Below, in pieces: positions 17,387 to 25,645 of a stretch of DNA of 64,000 bases. The notes under the pieces were generated by a model. The model was given only the letters and a program-made list of their open reading frames with translations. It was not told the DNA's origin and did not search any database. The stretch's first letter is position 1. Every line of letters begins with the position of its first letter. Location: NCBI RefSeq assembly GCF_044142105.1, contig NZ_JBGTYM010000008.1, positions 62,001 through 126,000 of the forward strand, written 5' to 3'. The stretch comes from Pseudogemmobacter sp044142105. GTDB taxonomy: Bacteria > Pseudomonadota > Alphaproteobacteria > Rhodobacterales > Rhodobacteraceae. Made by a program: the position numbers and the translations under genes.

Positions 17387-18963
17387 AACAGACTGCCCTG
17401 ACCGCCGCCTTCCCCTTCGCCACGCGGGCGGCGGGGCGCGGGTGGCACGGTCCCCTTGCCGCCAACGGCCAGACGGCCATCGCTGAACTCGATCTCCAGC
17501 ACCGAGGCGCGCTCGGCCGCGGCCTTCCCCGTCACCACATGGCCATCGCCGCGCACCACCGCATAGCCGCGCTTCAGCGTCTCGGTATAGCCCAGCGTAA
17601 GCCGCGTGCGGTCCAGCGCGTCAAGCCTTTGGCGCAACGTCGAAACCTGTCGGGCAGGTACGGCGTCCAACCGGGTTGACAGCAGCGCCAGACGGTCGCG
17701 CCCCTTGGCGATCTGGCGGTCGCTTTCGCCGATCAGCCGGTGCAGCGCCGGCGCGAGGCGCGAGGCCCACATCTCGTGACGCGCCCGCCGTGCATCGGCC
17801 CCGCGCAGGAAGCGCGCCTCCAGCGCATCGGCACGCTTCTCCAGCCCGTCGCGGCGCCGGTTCACCAGGGTCAGCAATAGGCTGCCCTGCATCCGTGCCG
17901 CGCGGGCGTCAAAGGCGCCTTGCTTGCGGGTCAGCATCAGCCCCAGCGCACCGCGCAACCGTTCGCTTGCCGCATCCAGCGCCTGGGCCGCCGTGCCGGT
18001 CAGCGTCTCGGGCCGCGGCAGGGCGCGCGAAAGGTCGCGCAGACGTTGGCCGCGCCGGTCCACGGTCACCGCCACGCCTCGGGACAGCCGTGCCGCCAGC
18101 GCGTCGAGCGTGGCAAGAAGGTCAAGCCGCACCGGCACGGCCAGCTCCGCCGCCGCCGTGGGCGTGGGCGCACGCAGGTCCGCCGCAAAGTCGATCAGGG
18201 TCGTGTCGGTCTCATGCCCGACGGCCGAGATCAGCGGGATTCGGCTGTCGGCCGCCGCGCGCACGACGATTTCTTCGTTGAAGCCCCACAAATCCTCAAG
18301 GCTTCCGCCCCCCCGCGCGACGATGATCAGATCGGGGCGCGGGATCGGGCCGCCTGGCGGCAGGGCATTGAATCCCCGGATGGCGGCGGCCACTTCGGGG
18401 GCGCATCTCTCGCCCTGCACGGCCACCGGCCAGATCAGCACAGGACGCGGAAAGCGGTCGCGCAGCCGGTGCAGGATGTCGCGGATCACCGCGCCCGAGG
18501 GCGAGGTAACAACGCCGATCACGCCGGGCAGGAACGGAATCGACTTCTTGCGGGCGGGGTCGAACAGGCCTTCGGCCTGCAAGGCGGCGCGGCGCTTTTC
18601 CAGCATCGCCATCAGCGCGCCCGCCCCGGCGGGGGCCACATCCTCGACGATCAGCTGGTATTTCGACTGGCCGGGGAAAGTGGTCATCCGGCCTGTGGCC
18701 ACCACTTCCATCCCCTCTTCGGGCCGCACCTGCATGCGCGCGACCTGGCCTTTCCAGGAAATCGCCGCGATGACGGCGCGGTCATCCTTGAGGTCGAAAT
18801 AGAGATGCCCAGAGGCCGGGCGCGAGACCCGCCCCACCTCGCCCCGGACGCGCACAAGGCCGAACTCGCCCTCGATGACGCGCTTCACTGCGCCGGAGAG
18901 TTCCGAGACGGTGTATTCGGGCTGGTTGCCGGGGGCGGGCGGGGCGTCTTCGAACATGTCCAT
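17383..18963 (-). CDS. xseA: Exodeoxyribonuclease VII large subunit
   Basis: Large subunit of the bidirectional single-strand exonuclease that works with XseB (not in the window). At 526 aa it has an N-terminal OB-fold (YTVSELSGAVKRVIEGEFGLVRVRGEVGRVSRPASGHLYF), the catalytic domain with GVVTSPSGAVIRDILHRLRDRFP, IIVARGGGSLEDLWGFNEE and SAVGHETDTTLIDFAADLRAPTPTAAAEL, then a long coiled-coil C-terminus. A Gly/Pro/Arg-rich tail follows. The start may be 18963 or the Met two codons later. It is divergent from purD. Confidence 0.96.
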   Translation of the reverse strand: MDMFEDAPPAPGNQPEYTVSELSGAVKRVIEGEFGLVRVRGEVGRVSRPASGHLYFDLKDDRAVIAAISWKGQVARMQVRPEEGMEVVATGRMTTFPGQSKYQLIVEDVAPAGAGALMAMLEKRRAALQAEGLFDPARKKSIPFLPGVIGVVTSPSGAVIRDILHRLRDRFPRPVLIWPVAVQGERCAPEVAAAIRGFNALPPGGPIPRPDLIIVARGGGSLEDLWGFNEEIVVRAAADSRIPLISAVGHETDTTLIDFAADLRAPTPTAAAELAVPVRLDLLATLDALAARLSRGVAVTVDRRGQRLRDLSRALPRPETLTGTAAQALDAASERLRGALGLMLTRKQGAFDARAARMQGSLLLTLVNRRRDGLEKRADALEARFLRGADARRARHEMWASRLAPALHRLIGESDRQIAKGRDRLALLSTRLDAVPARQVSTLRQRLDALDRTRLTLGYTETLKRGYAVVRGDGHVVTGKAAAERASVLEIEFSDGRLAVGGKGTVPPAPRRPRGEGEGGGQGSLF

Positions 18964-19115
18964 TCCGCGTTTGTGCCGTCTGCGGCCCCGGCTGGCAACC
19001 TGCCTTCATTTTCTGTCCGAAATTATGCCGGGGGTCCGGGTCCTGGCCGCCGGTCGCGCTTGTCTCCCCGCCGCCGCCCCCGTAAGAGGCGCCAGGCAGA
19101 TAAGACGGGGGCAGC

Positions 19116-20378
19116 ATGAATATCCTCATTCTCGGCGGCGGTGGGCGGGAACATGCGCTGGCCTGGGCGGTCAAGCAGAACCCCAAGACCGACCGGCTGA
19201 TCGTCGCGCCCGGCAATGCCGGCATCGCGCTCTTGGCCGAGACGGCGGATCTGGATGTGCTGGACGGGGCGGCGGTTGTGGCCTTCTGCGCCGAACAGGC
19301 GGTCGATTTCGTCATCATCGGCCCCGAGGCACCGCTGGCGGCGGGTGTCGCCGATGCAACGCGGGCGGCGGGCATCCTGACCTTCGGCCCCTCGGCGGCG
19401 GCGGCGCGGCTTGAGGCTTCGAAAGCCTTCACCAAGGAAATCTGCGATGCCTGCAATGCACCCACCGCGGGCTATGCGCGCTTCACCGACGCCGCGGCGG
19501 CACGGGCCTATGTGCTTGAAAAAGGGGCGCCTCTGGTGATCAAGGCCGATGGCCTGGCCGCCGGAAAAGGCGTGATCATGGGCATGACCGAAGCCGAGGC
19601 ATTGGCCGGGATCGACGAGATCTTCGGTGGCGCCTTTGGCGCTGCGGGCGCGGAAGTGGTGATCGAGGAATTCATGACCGGGGAGGAAGCCAGCTTCTTC
19701 ATCCTGTCGGATGGCGTGAGCGCGCTGCCGATCGGCACGGCGCAGGACCACAAGCGGGTGGGCGATGGCGATACCGGGCCGAATACCGGCGGCATGGGCG
19801 CCTATTCCCCCGCCCCGGTGCTGACCGGCGCGATTGAGGCGCAGGCGATGGACGAGATCGTCCTGCCGACCATCGCCGAGATGGCAAGGCGCGGCACGCC
19901 CTATCAGGGTGTGCTTTACGCCGGGCTGATGATCGAAAACGGCCGCTCGCGGCTCGTGGAATACAATTGCCGCTTCGGCGACCCGGAATGCCAGGTGCTG
20001 ATGATGCGGCTGGGTGCCCAGGCCCTCGACCTTCTGCTGGCCTGCGCCGAGGGGCGGCTGGCCGATGCGCGAGTGAATTGGGCCGAGGATCATGCGCTGA
20101 CCGTGGTCATGGCCGCGCAGGGCTATCCGGGCAGCTACCAGAAAGGCAGCGTGATCAAGGGTCTGGACAAGCTGCCCGAGGACAGCCGTCACATGGTCTT
20201 TCATGCGGGCACCGCCGCGCGGGAGGGCGCGGTGGTCGCGACCGGGGGCCGGGTGCTGAATGTCACCGCGCGGGCGGAAAGCCTGACGGCGGCGCAAGAG
20301 TCCGCCTATGCCATGGTCGATGCGATAGACTGGCCCGGCGGTTTCTGCCGCCGCGACATCGGCTGGCGCGCGCTCTGA
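19116..20378 (+). CDS. purD: Phosphoribosylamine--glycine ligase
   Basis: ATP-grasp ligase for the second step of de novo purine synthesis (phosphoribosylamine + glycine to GAR). The 420-aa protein opens MNILILGGGGREHALAWAVKQ and carries IIGPEAPLAAGVAD, VIKADGLAAGKGVIM (ATP-grasp lysines), the QDHKRVGDGDTGPNTGGMGAYSP block and RFGDPECQVLMMRL. These are all diagnostic. It stands alone on the plus strand, divergent from xseA across 152 bp, and is followed by a perfect hairpin at 20391-20411. Confidence 0.98.
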   Translation: MNILILGGGGREHALAWAVKQNPKTDRLIVAPGNAGIALLAETADLDVLDGAAVVAFCAEQAVDFVIIGPEAPLAAGVADATRAAGILTFGPSAAAARLEASKAFTKEICDACNAPTAGYARFTDAAAARAYVLEKGAPLVIKADGLAAGKGVIMGMTEAEALAGIDEIFGGAFGAAGAEVVIEEFMTGEEASFFILSDGVSALPIGTAQDHKRVGDGDTGPNTGGMGAYSPAPVLTGAIEAQAMDEIVLPTIAEMARRGTPYQGVLYAGLMIENGRSRLVEYNCRFGDPECQVLMMRLGAQALDLLLACAEGRLADARVNWAEDHALTVVMAAQGYPGSYQKGSVIKGLDKLPEDSRHMVFHAGTAAREGAVVATGGRVLNVTARAESLTAAQESAYAMVDAIDWPGGFCRRDIGWRAL

Positions 20379-20390
20379 CCGGCAAGATCG

Positions 20391-20411
20391 CGATTTTTCG
20401 ACGAAAAATCG
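20391..20411. terminator. AT-rich perfect palindrome between purD and the flavin reductase gene
   Basis: CGATTTTTC (20391-20399), loop GAC, GAAAAATCG (20403-20411) sits in the 39-bp gap between convergent genes, so it could act as a bidirectional terminator (T5 and A5 arms). A very similar hairpin occurs at 45958-45979, suggesting a dispersed element. Confidence 0.55.
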
Positions 20412-20417
20412 GGTCCG

Positions 20418-20996
20418 TCAGGCCTTGGGCCGTTTCAGCGCCGTCACCTCGCGGGTGAAGCTGTAATCCATGTAGCCAAGGCGCGAGACCGGGACATAGC
20501 GGGTCACATCGAAGCGCCCGTTCACCAGGCAATCGTCGCGCAGATGCATCCCGGTGACTCGGCCGACGATCAGGTGATTGGCGCCTTCCAGTTCGACATG
20601 ATGCACCACAACGCATTCCAGCGTGGCGGGCGCATCGGCGACGCGAGGGCAGTCGATGGTGTCACATTCGGCCTTTGCGACCCCCGCGAGCGCGAATTCA
20701 TCGACCTCGCGCGCCACGCCCGCCGAGGTGGCGTTCATCCGCAGCCACGCCGCCTCTTCCACCACATTCACCGCGAAGACGCCCGAGGCCAGCGCATTTG
20801 CGACGCTGTCATTCGGATCGCCAGAGAACATCACCTGCGGCGGGTTGTCCCCCACGGCGTTGAAGAAGGAATAGGGCGCAAGATTGTCGCCGAAGCCCTT
20901 GGCGCGGCTGGAAATCCAGCCGATCGGGCGCGGCGAGACCACGGCCTTGAACGGATTATGCGGCAGGCCGTGGCCGTCTTCTGGGCGATAGAACAT
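20418..20996 (-). CDS. Flavin reductase-family protein (FMN-binding)
   Basis: A 192-aa FMN-binding split-barrel protein. The start at 20996 (MFYRPEDGHGLPHNPFKAVVSPRPIGWISS) matches the family's N-terminus. NLAPYSFFNAVGDNPPQVMFS and FAVNVV are the flavin-site segments, and the C-terminal half contains NHLIVGRVTGMHLRDDCL. Such proteins reduce flavins or act as partners of two-component oxygenases. The substrate cannot be told. It is divergent from the GNAT gene. Confidence 0.88.
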   Translation of the reverse strand: MFYRPEDGHGLPHNPFKAVVSPRPIGWISSRAKGFGDNLAPYSFFNAVGDNPPQVMFSGDPNDSVANALASGVFAVNVVEEAAWLRMNATSAGVAREVDEFALAGVAKAECDTIDCPRVADAPATLECVVVHHVELEGANHLIVGRVTGMHLRDDCLVNGRFDVTRYVPVSRLGYMDYSFTREVTALKRPKA

Positions 20997-21099
20997 CAGG
21001 CAAATTCCGGGGCGGGGTTCGGGCGTTTGAACCTGACACAATCGCATGTTACGGGGCGATGCCAGCAGATTCGACAGTCAGGATTCAGGGACCGGCAGA

Positions 21100-21588
21100 G
21101 TGGCCTATCGTCTTGAAGAGGAAACCGAAGCCGACTGGTGGGAAGTCGAGGCGCTGTATGACCTCTGCTTCGCGCCAGGGCGGACCGCGCTTTCGTCTTA
21201 CCGGTTGCGCGAGGGGGTGCCGACGGTCGCGCCCTTGTGCCTGACCCTGCGGGATGGCGATGGCACCTTGGCGGCGGTGATCCGCTATTGGCCGGCGCTG
21301 ATCGGCGAGGAGGACGTGCTTCTGCTGGGTCCGGTCGCGGTGCACCCGACCCGGCAAGGCGAGGGTCTGGGCGGGCTTCTGATCAATGAAAGCCTGGCCG
21401 AAGCGCGGCGCCTGGGCTGGGAGCGGGTGCTCCTGGTCGGCGATGCGCCCTATTACCAGAGGTTCGGGTTTCGCAAGCTGGAAGGGGTGGAAATGCCGCC
21501 CCCGACCAACCCCGACCGGGTGCTGGGGCTGGAGCTGAAGACCGGGGCCTGGGCGGGAATCAAGGGCAAGGTCAGCCGCGCCACCTGA
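21100..21588 (+). CDS. GNAT-family N-acetyltransferase
   Basis: A 162-aa acetyltransferase. A GTG start at 21100 (VAYRLEEETEADWWEVEALYDLCFAPGRTALSSY) with an upstream AGGGA is preferred to the in-frame ATG at 21046, whose extra 18 residues look non-conserved. The acetyl-CoA site is LLGPVAVHPTRQGEGLGGLLINESLAEA, followed by the typical VLLVGDAPYYQRFGFRK. The substrate is unknown; the family also acetylates small molecules. It is divergent from the flavin reductase and is followed by the tandem-repeat region at 21623. Confidence 0.85.
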   Translation: MAYRLEEETEADWWEVEALYDLCFAPGRTALSSYRLREGVPTVAPLCLTLRDGDGTLAAVIRYWPALIGEEDVLLLGPVAVHPTRQGEGLGGLLINESLAEARRLGWERVLLVGDAPYYQRFGFRKLEGVEMPPPTNPDRVLGLELKTGAWAGIKGKVSRAT

Positions 21589-21622
21589 GGGGTGCAAGAG
21601 GCTGACAATGCAGCAAAAACCG

Positions 21623-21666
21623 CGTCTTCCGAAGGTCTTCCAGACGTCTTCCGAACGTCTTCCGTC
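21623..21666. repeat. Four tandem 11-bp repeats
   Basis: Four consecutive units read CGTCTTCCGAA, GGTCTTCCAGA, CGTCTTCCGAA and CGTCTTCCGTC. The core GTCTTCC recurs every 11 bp, about one helical turn, so the cores all face the same side of DNA. They lie 81 bp before the EcsC-family gene, in a 158-bp non-coding gap. Confidence 0.75.
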
Positions 21667-21685
21667 CTGGCTTCCCTTCGGCATT

Positions 21686-21706
21686 GCCCTGCGCGTCGCG
21701 CAGGGC
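21686..21706 (+). terminator. GC-rich hairpin before the EcsC-family gene
   Basis: GCCCTGCG (21686-21693) pairs with CGCAGGGC across a CGT triloop. It lacks a T-tract, so it may be a weak terminator for the upstream GNAT gene or a leader structure of the EcsC-family gene. Confidence 0.4.
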
Positions 21707-21746
21707 GCATCTTGCGCCGCGCCACCCGTGGCCCAATATCGAAGCC

Positions 21747-22529
21747 ATGGACCAGAAGACGACCCCGACCCTGCCCGCCCTGCCCGTCCCTCTGCCGCCC
21801 GATCCGGCGCCGGAGATCGCCGCTTTGGCCCGGCGCTGGAAGCGGGCGAATGGCCCGGTGATGGCCCTGGTGACGCGGATGGGCGGGGCGCTGGAAAGCC
21901 AGCTTTCCGTCTTGCCCGAAGCGCTGCGCCAGCGGATCGAGGATCTGACGGCCCGGGCGCTGGAGACCGCCTATGGTGTCGCCGCCACGGGCGCGCGCCT
22001 GCCCGAGACGCGCGGCCATGGCACGCTGGCCGCCGCGCTGGCCACGGGGGCGGCGGGCGGCGCGGGCGGCATCGCCACTGCAATTGCCGAGATGCCCTTC
22101 ACGATCACGGTCCTTCTGCACGCGATCCGGCGCGAGGCGGTGCTGGCGGGCTATGACCCGGACGATGCCTGGATCCGGGCCGAGGCGCTGCGCACCTTCG
22201 GCTCGGGCAGCCCGGTCGCGGCGGATGACGGGATCGACACGTCGTTTTTCACTGCAAGGCTGACGCTGACCGGCCCGGCCATCCAGGGGCTGATCGCGCG
22301 CGTCGCGCCCCGGCTGGCGGCGGCGCTGGGGCAGAAGCTGGTGGCGCAATCGGTGCCGCTGCTGGGTGCGGTCTCGGGCGCGGCGCTGAACGCGGCGTTC
22401 CTGAGCTATTACCGCGAGGCGGCGGCGATCCGCTTTGCCCTGCTGCGCCTGGCCGAAACCCATGGCGCGGCCCCGGTGATCGAGGCCTTCGCCGCCGCGA
22501 CCGCGCCCCCGCGCATCAGCCGCGCCTGA
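21747..22529 (+). CDS. EcsC-family protein
   Basis: A 260-aa protein assigned to the EcsC family on GHGTLAAALATGAAGGAGGIATAIAEMPFTITVLLHAIRREAVLAGYDPDD and the closing AAFLSYYREAAAIRFALLRLAETHG. Bacillus EcsC is encoded with an ABC transporter, but these stand-alone alphaproteobacterial forms have no assigned role. The start at 21747 (MDQKTTPTLPALP) is chosen because upstream codons run through the tandem repeats. It is followed by a strong hairpin at 22559-22590. Confidence 0.8.
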   Translation: MDQKTTPTLPALPVPLPPDPAPEIAALARRWKRANGPVMALVTRMGGALESQLSVLPEALRQRIEDLTARALETAYGVAATGARLPETRGHGTLAAALATGAAGGAGGIATAIAEMPFTITVLLHAIRREAVLAGYDPDDAWIRAEALRTFGSGSPVAADDGIDTSFFTARLTLTGPAIQGLIARVAPRLAAALGQKLVAQSVPLLGAVSGAALNAAFLSYYREAAAIRFALLRLAETHGAAPVIEAFAAATAPPRISRA

Positions 22530-22558
22530 CGACAATGGCGCGAGACCGGGTCGAAAGC

Positions 22559-22590
22559 GGCCCCACCGGTGGGTGACCGGCGGGGCCTTG
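22559..22590 (+). terminator. Hairpin terminator after the EcsC-family gene
   Basis: GGCCCC-A-CCGG pairs with CCGG-C-GGGGCC around a TGGGTGA loop, 30 bp after the stop codon, followed by a T/G-rich stretch. The rest of the gap to yoeB (22591-22734) holds no gene I can support. Confidence 0.55.
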
Positions 22591-22734
22591 GGGTGTGAGA
22601 ACAGAGAGCTGTCTGCAAGCAGCGTCTGATGCGGGCTGGGTAGACCCGCAAGCAGAGGTCTAGGGCGATTCCCCTTACCGCGTGGTTAATGCGGGCGGGG
22701 AAATTTTTCCGCTCTGCCGGTCGCAAGCTGGCGC

Positions 22735-23001
22735 TCAGTAGTGATACCGCAGCTGCGCGATTTCCAAGGCTTGATCGCCCCCCTTGCCCCCGACGCGATA
22801 GACCATCCGGTGCTCGCCGGTGATCCGCCGTGACCACCAGCCGGACAGGCTGCCTTTCAGCGGCTCGGGCTTACCCATGCCGAAAAAGGGGCTGCGCCGC
22901 GCCTCCTTGATCAGCTCATTGATGCGCTGAAGCGTCTTCGGGTCGGTGCCTTGCCAATGACAGTAATCTTCCCAGGCCAGATCGGCGAAGATCAGTTTCA
23001 T
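22735..23001 (-). CDS. yoeB: YoeB toxin (ribosome-dependent mRNA interferase)
   Basis: An 88-aa Txe/YoeB toxin that cleaves mRNA at the ribosomal A site. It aligns along its whole length with the E. coli protein: INELIKEARRSPFFGMGKPEPLKGSLSGWWSRRITGEHRMVYRV and a terminal RYHY. The catalytic set Glu46, Arg65, His87 and Tyr88 is intact, so it should be active. The start overlaps the antitoxin stop by 4 nt. Confidence 0.96.
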   Translation of the reverse strand: MKLIFADLAWEDYCHWQGTDPKTLQRINELIKEARRSPFFGMGKPEPLKGSLSGWWSRRITGEHRMVYRVGGKGGDQALEIAQLRYHY

Positions 23002-23252
23002 TCATCGACCAGCTCGCGCTCGATGCCGAGGCCCATCTCAAGCTGGGCAACTGCATCGCGAAGGCGGGCCGCATTTGCGGGCGACGAGAGCAGGTGCAGG
23101 GTCTCCTGGATCGAATCCCATTCCGCCTTGCCCACGACCACGACCGCTTCCTGACCAGAGCGGGTGATCACGGTCTCGGTGCGGTCCTTGATCGCCGAAT
23201 CCATCACCGATTTCAGGTTCTTGCGGGCGTCAGTGTAGCTCAGGATGTTCAT
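22998..23252 (-). CDS. yefM: YefM-type antitoxin (Phd/YefM family)
   Basis: An 84-aa antitoxin starting MNILSYTDARKNLKSVMDSAIKDRTETVITRSGQEAVVVVGKAEWDSIQETLHLL, the typical Phd/YefM DNA-binding N-terminal half. A flexible acidic C-terminus (MGLGIERELVDE) should wrap YoeB. It is the first gene of the pair, with the toxin overlapping by 4 nt. The longer in-frame start at 23372 would read through the operator and is rejected. The product should repress the operon by binding the palindrome at 23308-23327. Confidence 0.95.
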   Translation of the reverse strand: MNILSYTDARKNLKSVMDSAIKDRTETVITRSGQEAVVVVGKAEWDSIQETLHLLSSPANAARLRDAVAQLEMGLGIERELVDE

Positions 23253-23307
23253 TGTGCTTCCCCGGCCCGGCGCGCGCGGTCTGCGGCGCCAAAGGTCAGG
23301 CACATAG

Positions 23308-23327
23308 TTGTACATTTTCCTGTACAA
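23308..23327 (-). promoter_or_regulatory. yefM-yoeB operator (paired TGTACA palindrome)
   Basis: TTGTACA and TGTACAA flank a 6-bp spacer, giving two TGTACA hexamers whose centres are 12 bp apart. The same hexamer and spacing are known for the E. coli YefM operator. It lies 55 bp before the antitoxin ATG. Confidence 0.85.
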
Positions 23328-23350
23328 ATCAAGCGCAGCCTGTGCCGCCG

Positions 23351-23899
23351 CTACAGCCCCTCGAAAGCGCAAAGCGCATGGACCTGCATGCCCATCGCCT
23401 CGAGCTTGCGCCGCCCGCCCAGGTCGGGCAGGTCGACGACGAAGGCGCAGCCGATGATCTCGGCGCCCAGACGTTCGATCAGCTTGATCCCGGCCTCGGC
23501 CGTGCCGCCGGTGGCGAGAAGGTCATCGACCAAGAGCACGCGCTCGCCGGGTTGCATGGCGTCGTCATGCACCTCGACCACCGCCTCGCCATATTCCAGC
23601 TTATAGGACTGGCTGATGGTCTGGCCGGGCAGCTTGCCCTTCTTGCGGATCGGCACGAAGCCGGTCGAAAGCTGATGGGCCACCGCGCCGCCCAGGATGA
23701 AGCCGCGCGCCTCGAGCCCCGCGACCTTGTCGATGCGCAGACCCGCATAGGGGGCGAGAAGCTGGTCCACGCACATGCGGAAGCCGCGCGGATCGGCGAA
23801 AAGCGTGGTCACGTCACGAAAGAGGATGCCTTCATGCGGGAAGTCGACGATGGTGCGGATGTAGTCCTTGACGGATTTGGCCGGTGCGGTCTGTGCCAT
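23351..23899 (-). CDS. apt: Adenine phosphoribosyltransferase
   Basis: Salvages adenine to AMP with PRPP. The 182-aa type I PRTase opens VKDYIRTIVDFPHEGILFRDVTTLF, contains GLEARGFILGGAVAHQL and the PRPP-binding loop VLLVDDLLATGGTAEAGIKL. It lies at the 3' end of the cluster headed by mtnP, which releases adenine from methylthioadenosine; the two enzymes form consecutive steps. It starts 7 bp after the DUF2269 gene. Confidence 0.97.
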   Translation of the reverse strand: MAQTAPAKSVKDYIRTIVDFPHEGILFRDVTTLFADPRGFRMCVDQLLAPYAGLRIDKVAGLEARGFILGGAVAHQLSTGFVPIRKKGKLPGQTISQSYKLEYGEAVVEVHDDAMQPGERVLLVDDLLATGGTAEAGIKLIERLGAEIIGCAFVVDLPDLGGRRKLEAMGMQVHALCAFEGL

Positions 23900-23906
23900 G
23901 GGCGCC

Positions 23907-24383
23907 TCAGATCAGGGGATCGGGTCTGGTTACCATCAGCCAGAAGATCGCGACAAGGGCCGCGAAGGCGGGCCAGCCAAGCGCAAACCAAAGCCGGTAG
24001 AGGCGCCGGGCCTGATCGGGCAGCGGGCGATTGTCGCGCACGGCCTGGGCGGCGCTATCCCTTATGCGCAATTGCAGCAGCACGACCGGCGCCCAGCAGA
24101 GGAACGCCAGACCATAAAGCCCATAGGTGGCCAGAAGCCAGGGGGCGGTCAGCGGATGGCCGGTCAGATGCACAAGCCAGAGGCCGGTCAGCGGCTGGAT
24201 CACGCCCGCCGGAGTGGTGAACAGCCAATCGGCCAGGACCACGGCCGACGCGGTGGAATGGACCGCCTCGGCCGTGCCCCTGTGCATCGCGCGGACCATC
24301 TGGAAGGCGGTTCCGATGCCGGTGCCGAACAGCACGGTCGAAGACAGGATATGCAGGAATTTCGCCAGCTCGTAGCTGTCCAT
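23907..24383 (-). CDS. DUF2269-family membrane protein
   Basis: A 158-aa inner-membrane protein with four hydrophobic helices. It begins MDSYELAKFLHILSSTVLFGTGIGTAFQM and contains VVLADWLFTTPAGVIQPLTGLWL, both typical of DUF2269. Function is unknown. Its ATG overlaps the stop of the upstream SDR-DoxX gene by one base (TGATG), so the two are coupled; DUF2269 and SDR-DoxX genes commonly neighbour each other. Confidence 0.85.
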   Translation of the reverse strand: MDSYELAKFLHILSSTVLFGTGIGTAFQMVRAMHRGTAEAVHSTASAVVLADWLFTTPAGVIQPLTGLWLVHLTGHPLTAPWLLATYGLYGLAFLCWAPVVLLQLRIRDSAAQAVRDNRPLPDQARRLYRLWFALGWPAFAALVAIFWLMVTRPDPLI

Positions 24384-25645
24384 CAGCGTTCCTCGACCAG
24401 GATCAGATGCACGATCATCAGGGCAAGGATCGGCAGGTTCTTCAGCAGCGCACCGAACGGATCGAGCCAGAGCGCAGGTGCGAGCAGCGTCAACCCGGCG
24501 GTATAGGCCAGGACAAGCGCGATCTGGGCGCGGGCGATGAACCGGGGTCGCCCGTCGCGCAGCAGCGCAAGTCCGAGGGCAAGATCGGCCAGCCCGCCAA
24601 GGCGCGCGAGCGCGATGGACAGGGTCTCGGGCAGAAGCGTGCCGCTGCGGGGCAGGAAATCGCCCGGGGAAAGCAGAAGGCCCAGCGCGGCGGAGGCGAT
24701 CCACAAGGCGCCCAGCACCAGGCGGATCAGCGGTTTGACCAGGTAGAGGCGGGCCTGCCAGAGATCCTGCGTGCCGGCCGGCCTTGCGGCAAGGAAGGCC
24801 GCGACCGGGCGCGGGCGGCGCGACAGGCGAGACAGGAGCGGCGCAGGGTCGGCCAGGACACCCGCCTGCAGTTGCGCCACGGCGGTGGCCGAGACCGGCC
24901 CCAGGCGCAGCGCCTCTCCCACCCGGCCCAGCGCGCGGGCCAGGGGCAAAGGCAGGCGCAGGACCGGCACCGGGGCAAGGCCAAGCCAGCCGCGCAGGGC
25001 CAGAGCCAGCTCGGCCTGGCTCAGCGTCTCGGGTCCGCCGATCTCCCAGGGGCCGGGGCCGGGCGGGGATAAGAGGCAATCGACCACCAGATCGGCCAGA
25101 TCGGCGGCATGGATCGGGTTGAAGGGCTGGTCTCCCTGCCCCACCACCGGCAGACGCCAGGGCAGCGCGGCGAAGGCGCGCAGCAGCGAGGATCCGCCAT
25201 AGGACGTCTCGCCCAGCACAAGGCCGGGGCGCAGGATCGTATGGGGGGCGAAGAGCGCCTCGGTCGCGCGCCGCCAGCGGGCAAAGGGGGTGGCCGCGGC
25301 GTCGATGCCCACGGCCGAAATCAGGACGGCCGGCCCATCCAGCGCGGCCAGGGCCGCACGGGGCGCCGCGCGGTGAACCGCGGCAAAGGCGCTTTCGCTG
25401 CCGGTCAAGAGGCCGGCGGCATTCACCAGGGCAGCCCCGCTGGGCAGATGGGGCCGCCAGAAGGCCGGGTCGTGACAGGCAGGGTCGGTCAGATCAGCCC
25501 GGAGCGTGCGAAAGCCCATGGCCTGCAACCGCCCGGTCCGGCGCGCCTGGGCGATGACCTCCCATCCCGCAGCGCGCAAGGCAAAGACGATATGGCGGCC
25601 GATAAAGCCGTCGGCACCAAGGACAAGGACCCGTCCCGCCGCCAT
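24383..25645 (-). CDS. SDR/NAD(P)-binding protein fused to a DoxX-like membrane domain
   Basis: A 420-aa fusion. The N-terminal part (about 1-290) is an atypical SDR/NmrA-like fold with the dinucleotide motif VLVLGADGFIGRHIV, an RPGLVLGE segment and an FNPIHAADLADLVV motif. After about residue 300 come four hydrophobic helices (LVLGALWIASAALGLL ... LPILALMIVHLILVEE) of a DoxX-like module. The combination suggests a membrane-tethered NAD(P)-dependent enzyme; the substrate is unknown. It abuts the DUF2927 gene with no gap (TAA then ATG) and is coupled to DUF2269 downstream. Confidence 0.85.
   Translation of the reverse strand: MAAGRVLVLGADGFIGRHIVFALRAAGWEVIAQARRTGRLQAMGFRTLRADLTDPACHDPAFWRPHLPSGAALVNAAGLLTGSESAFAAVHRAAPRAALAALDGPAVLISAVGIDAAATPFARWRRATEALFAPHTILRPGLVLGETSYGGSSLLRAFAALPWRLPVVGQGDQPFNPIHAADLADLVVDCLLSPPGPGPWEIGGPETLSQAELALALRGWLGLAPVPVLRLPLPLARALGRVGEALRLGPVSATAVAQLQAGVLADPAPLLSRLSRRPRPVAAFLAARPAGTQDLWQARLYLVKPLIRLVLGALWIASAALGLLLSPGDFLPRSGTLLPETLSIALARLGGLADLALGLALLRDGRPRFIARAQIALVLAYTAGLTLLAPALWLDPFGALLKNLPILALMIVHLILVEER

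Noticed and set aside
22591..22734. Small RNA or small ORF between the EcsC-family gene and yoeB
   Set aside because: Only short hairpins of ordinary strength are present, with no promoter-terminator pair or ribosome-binding site.
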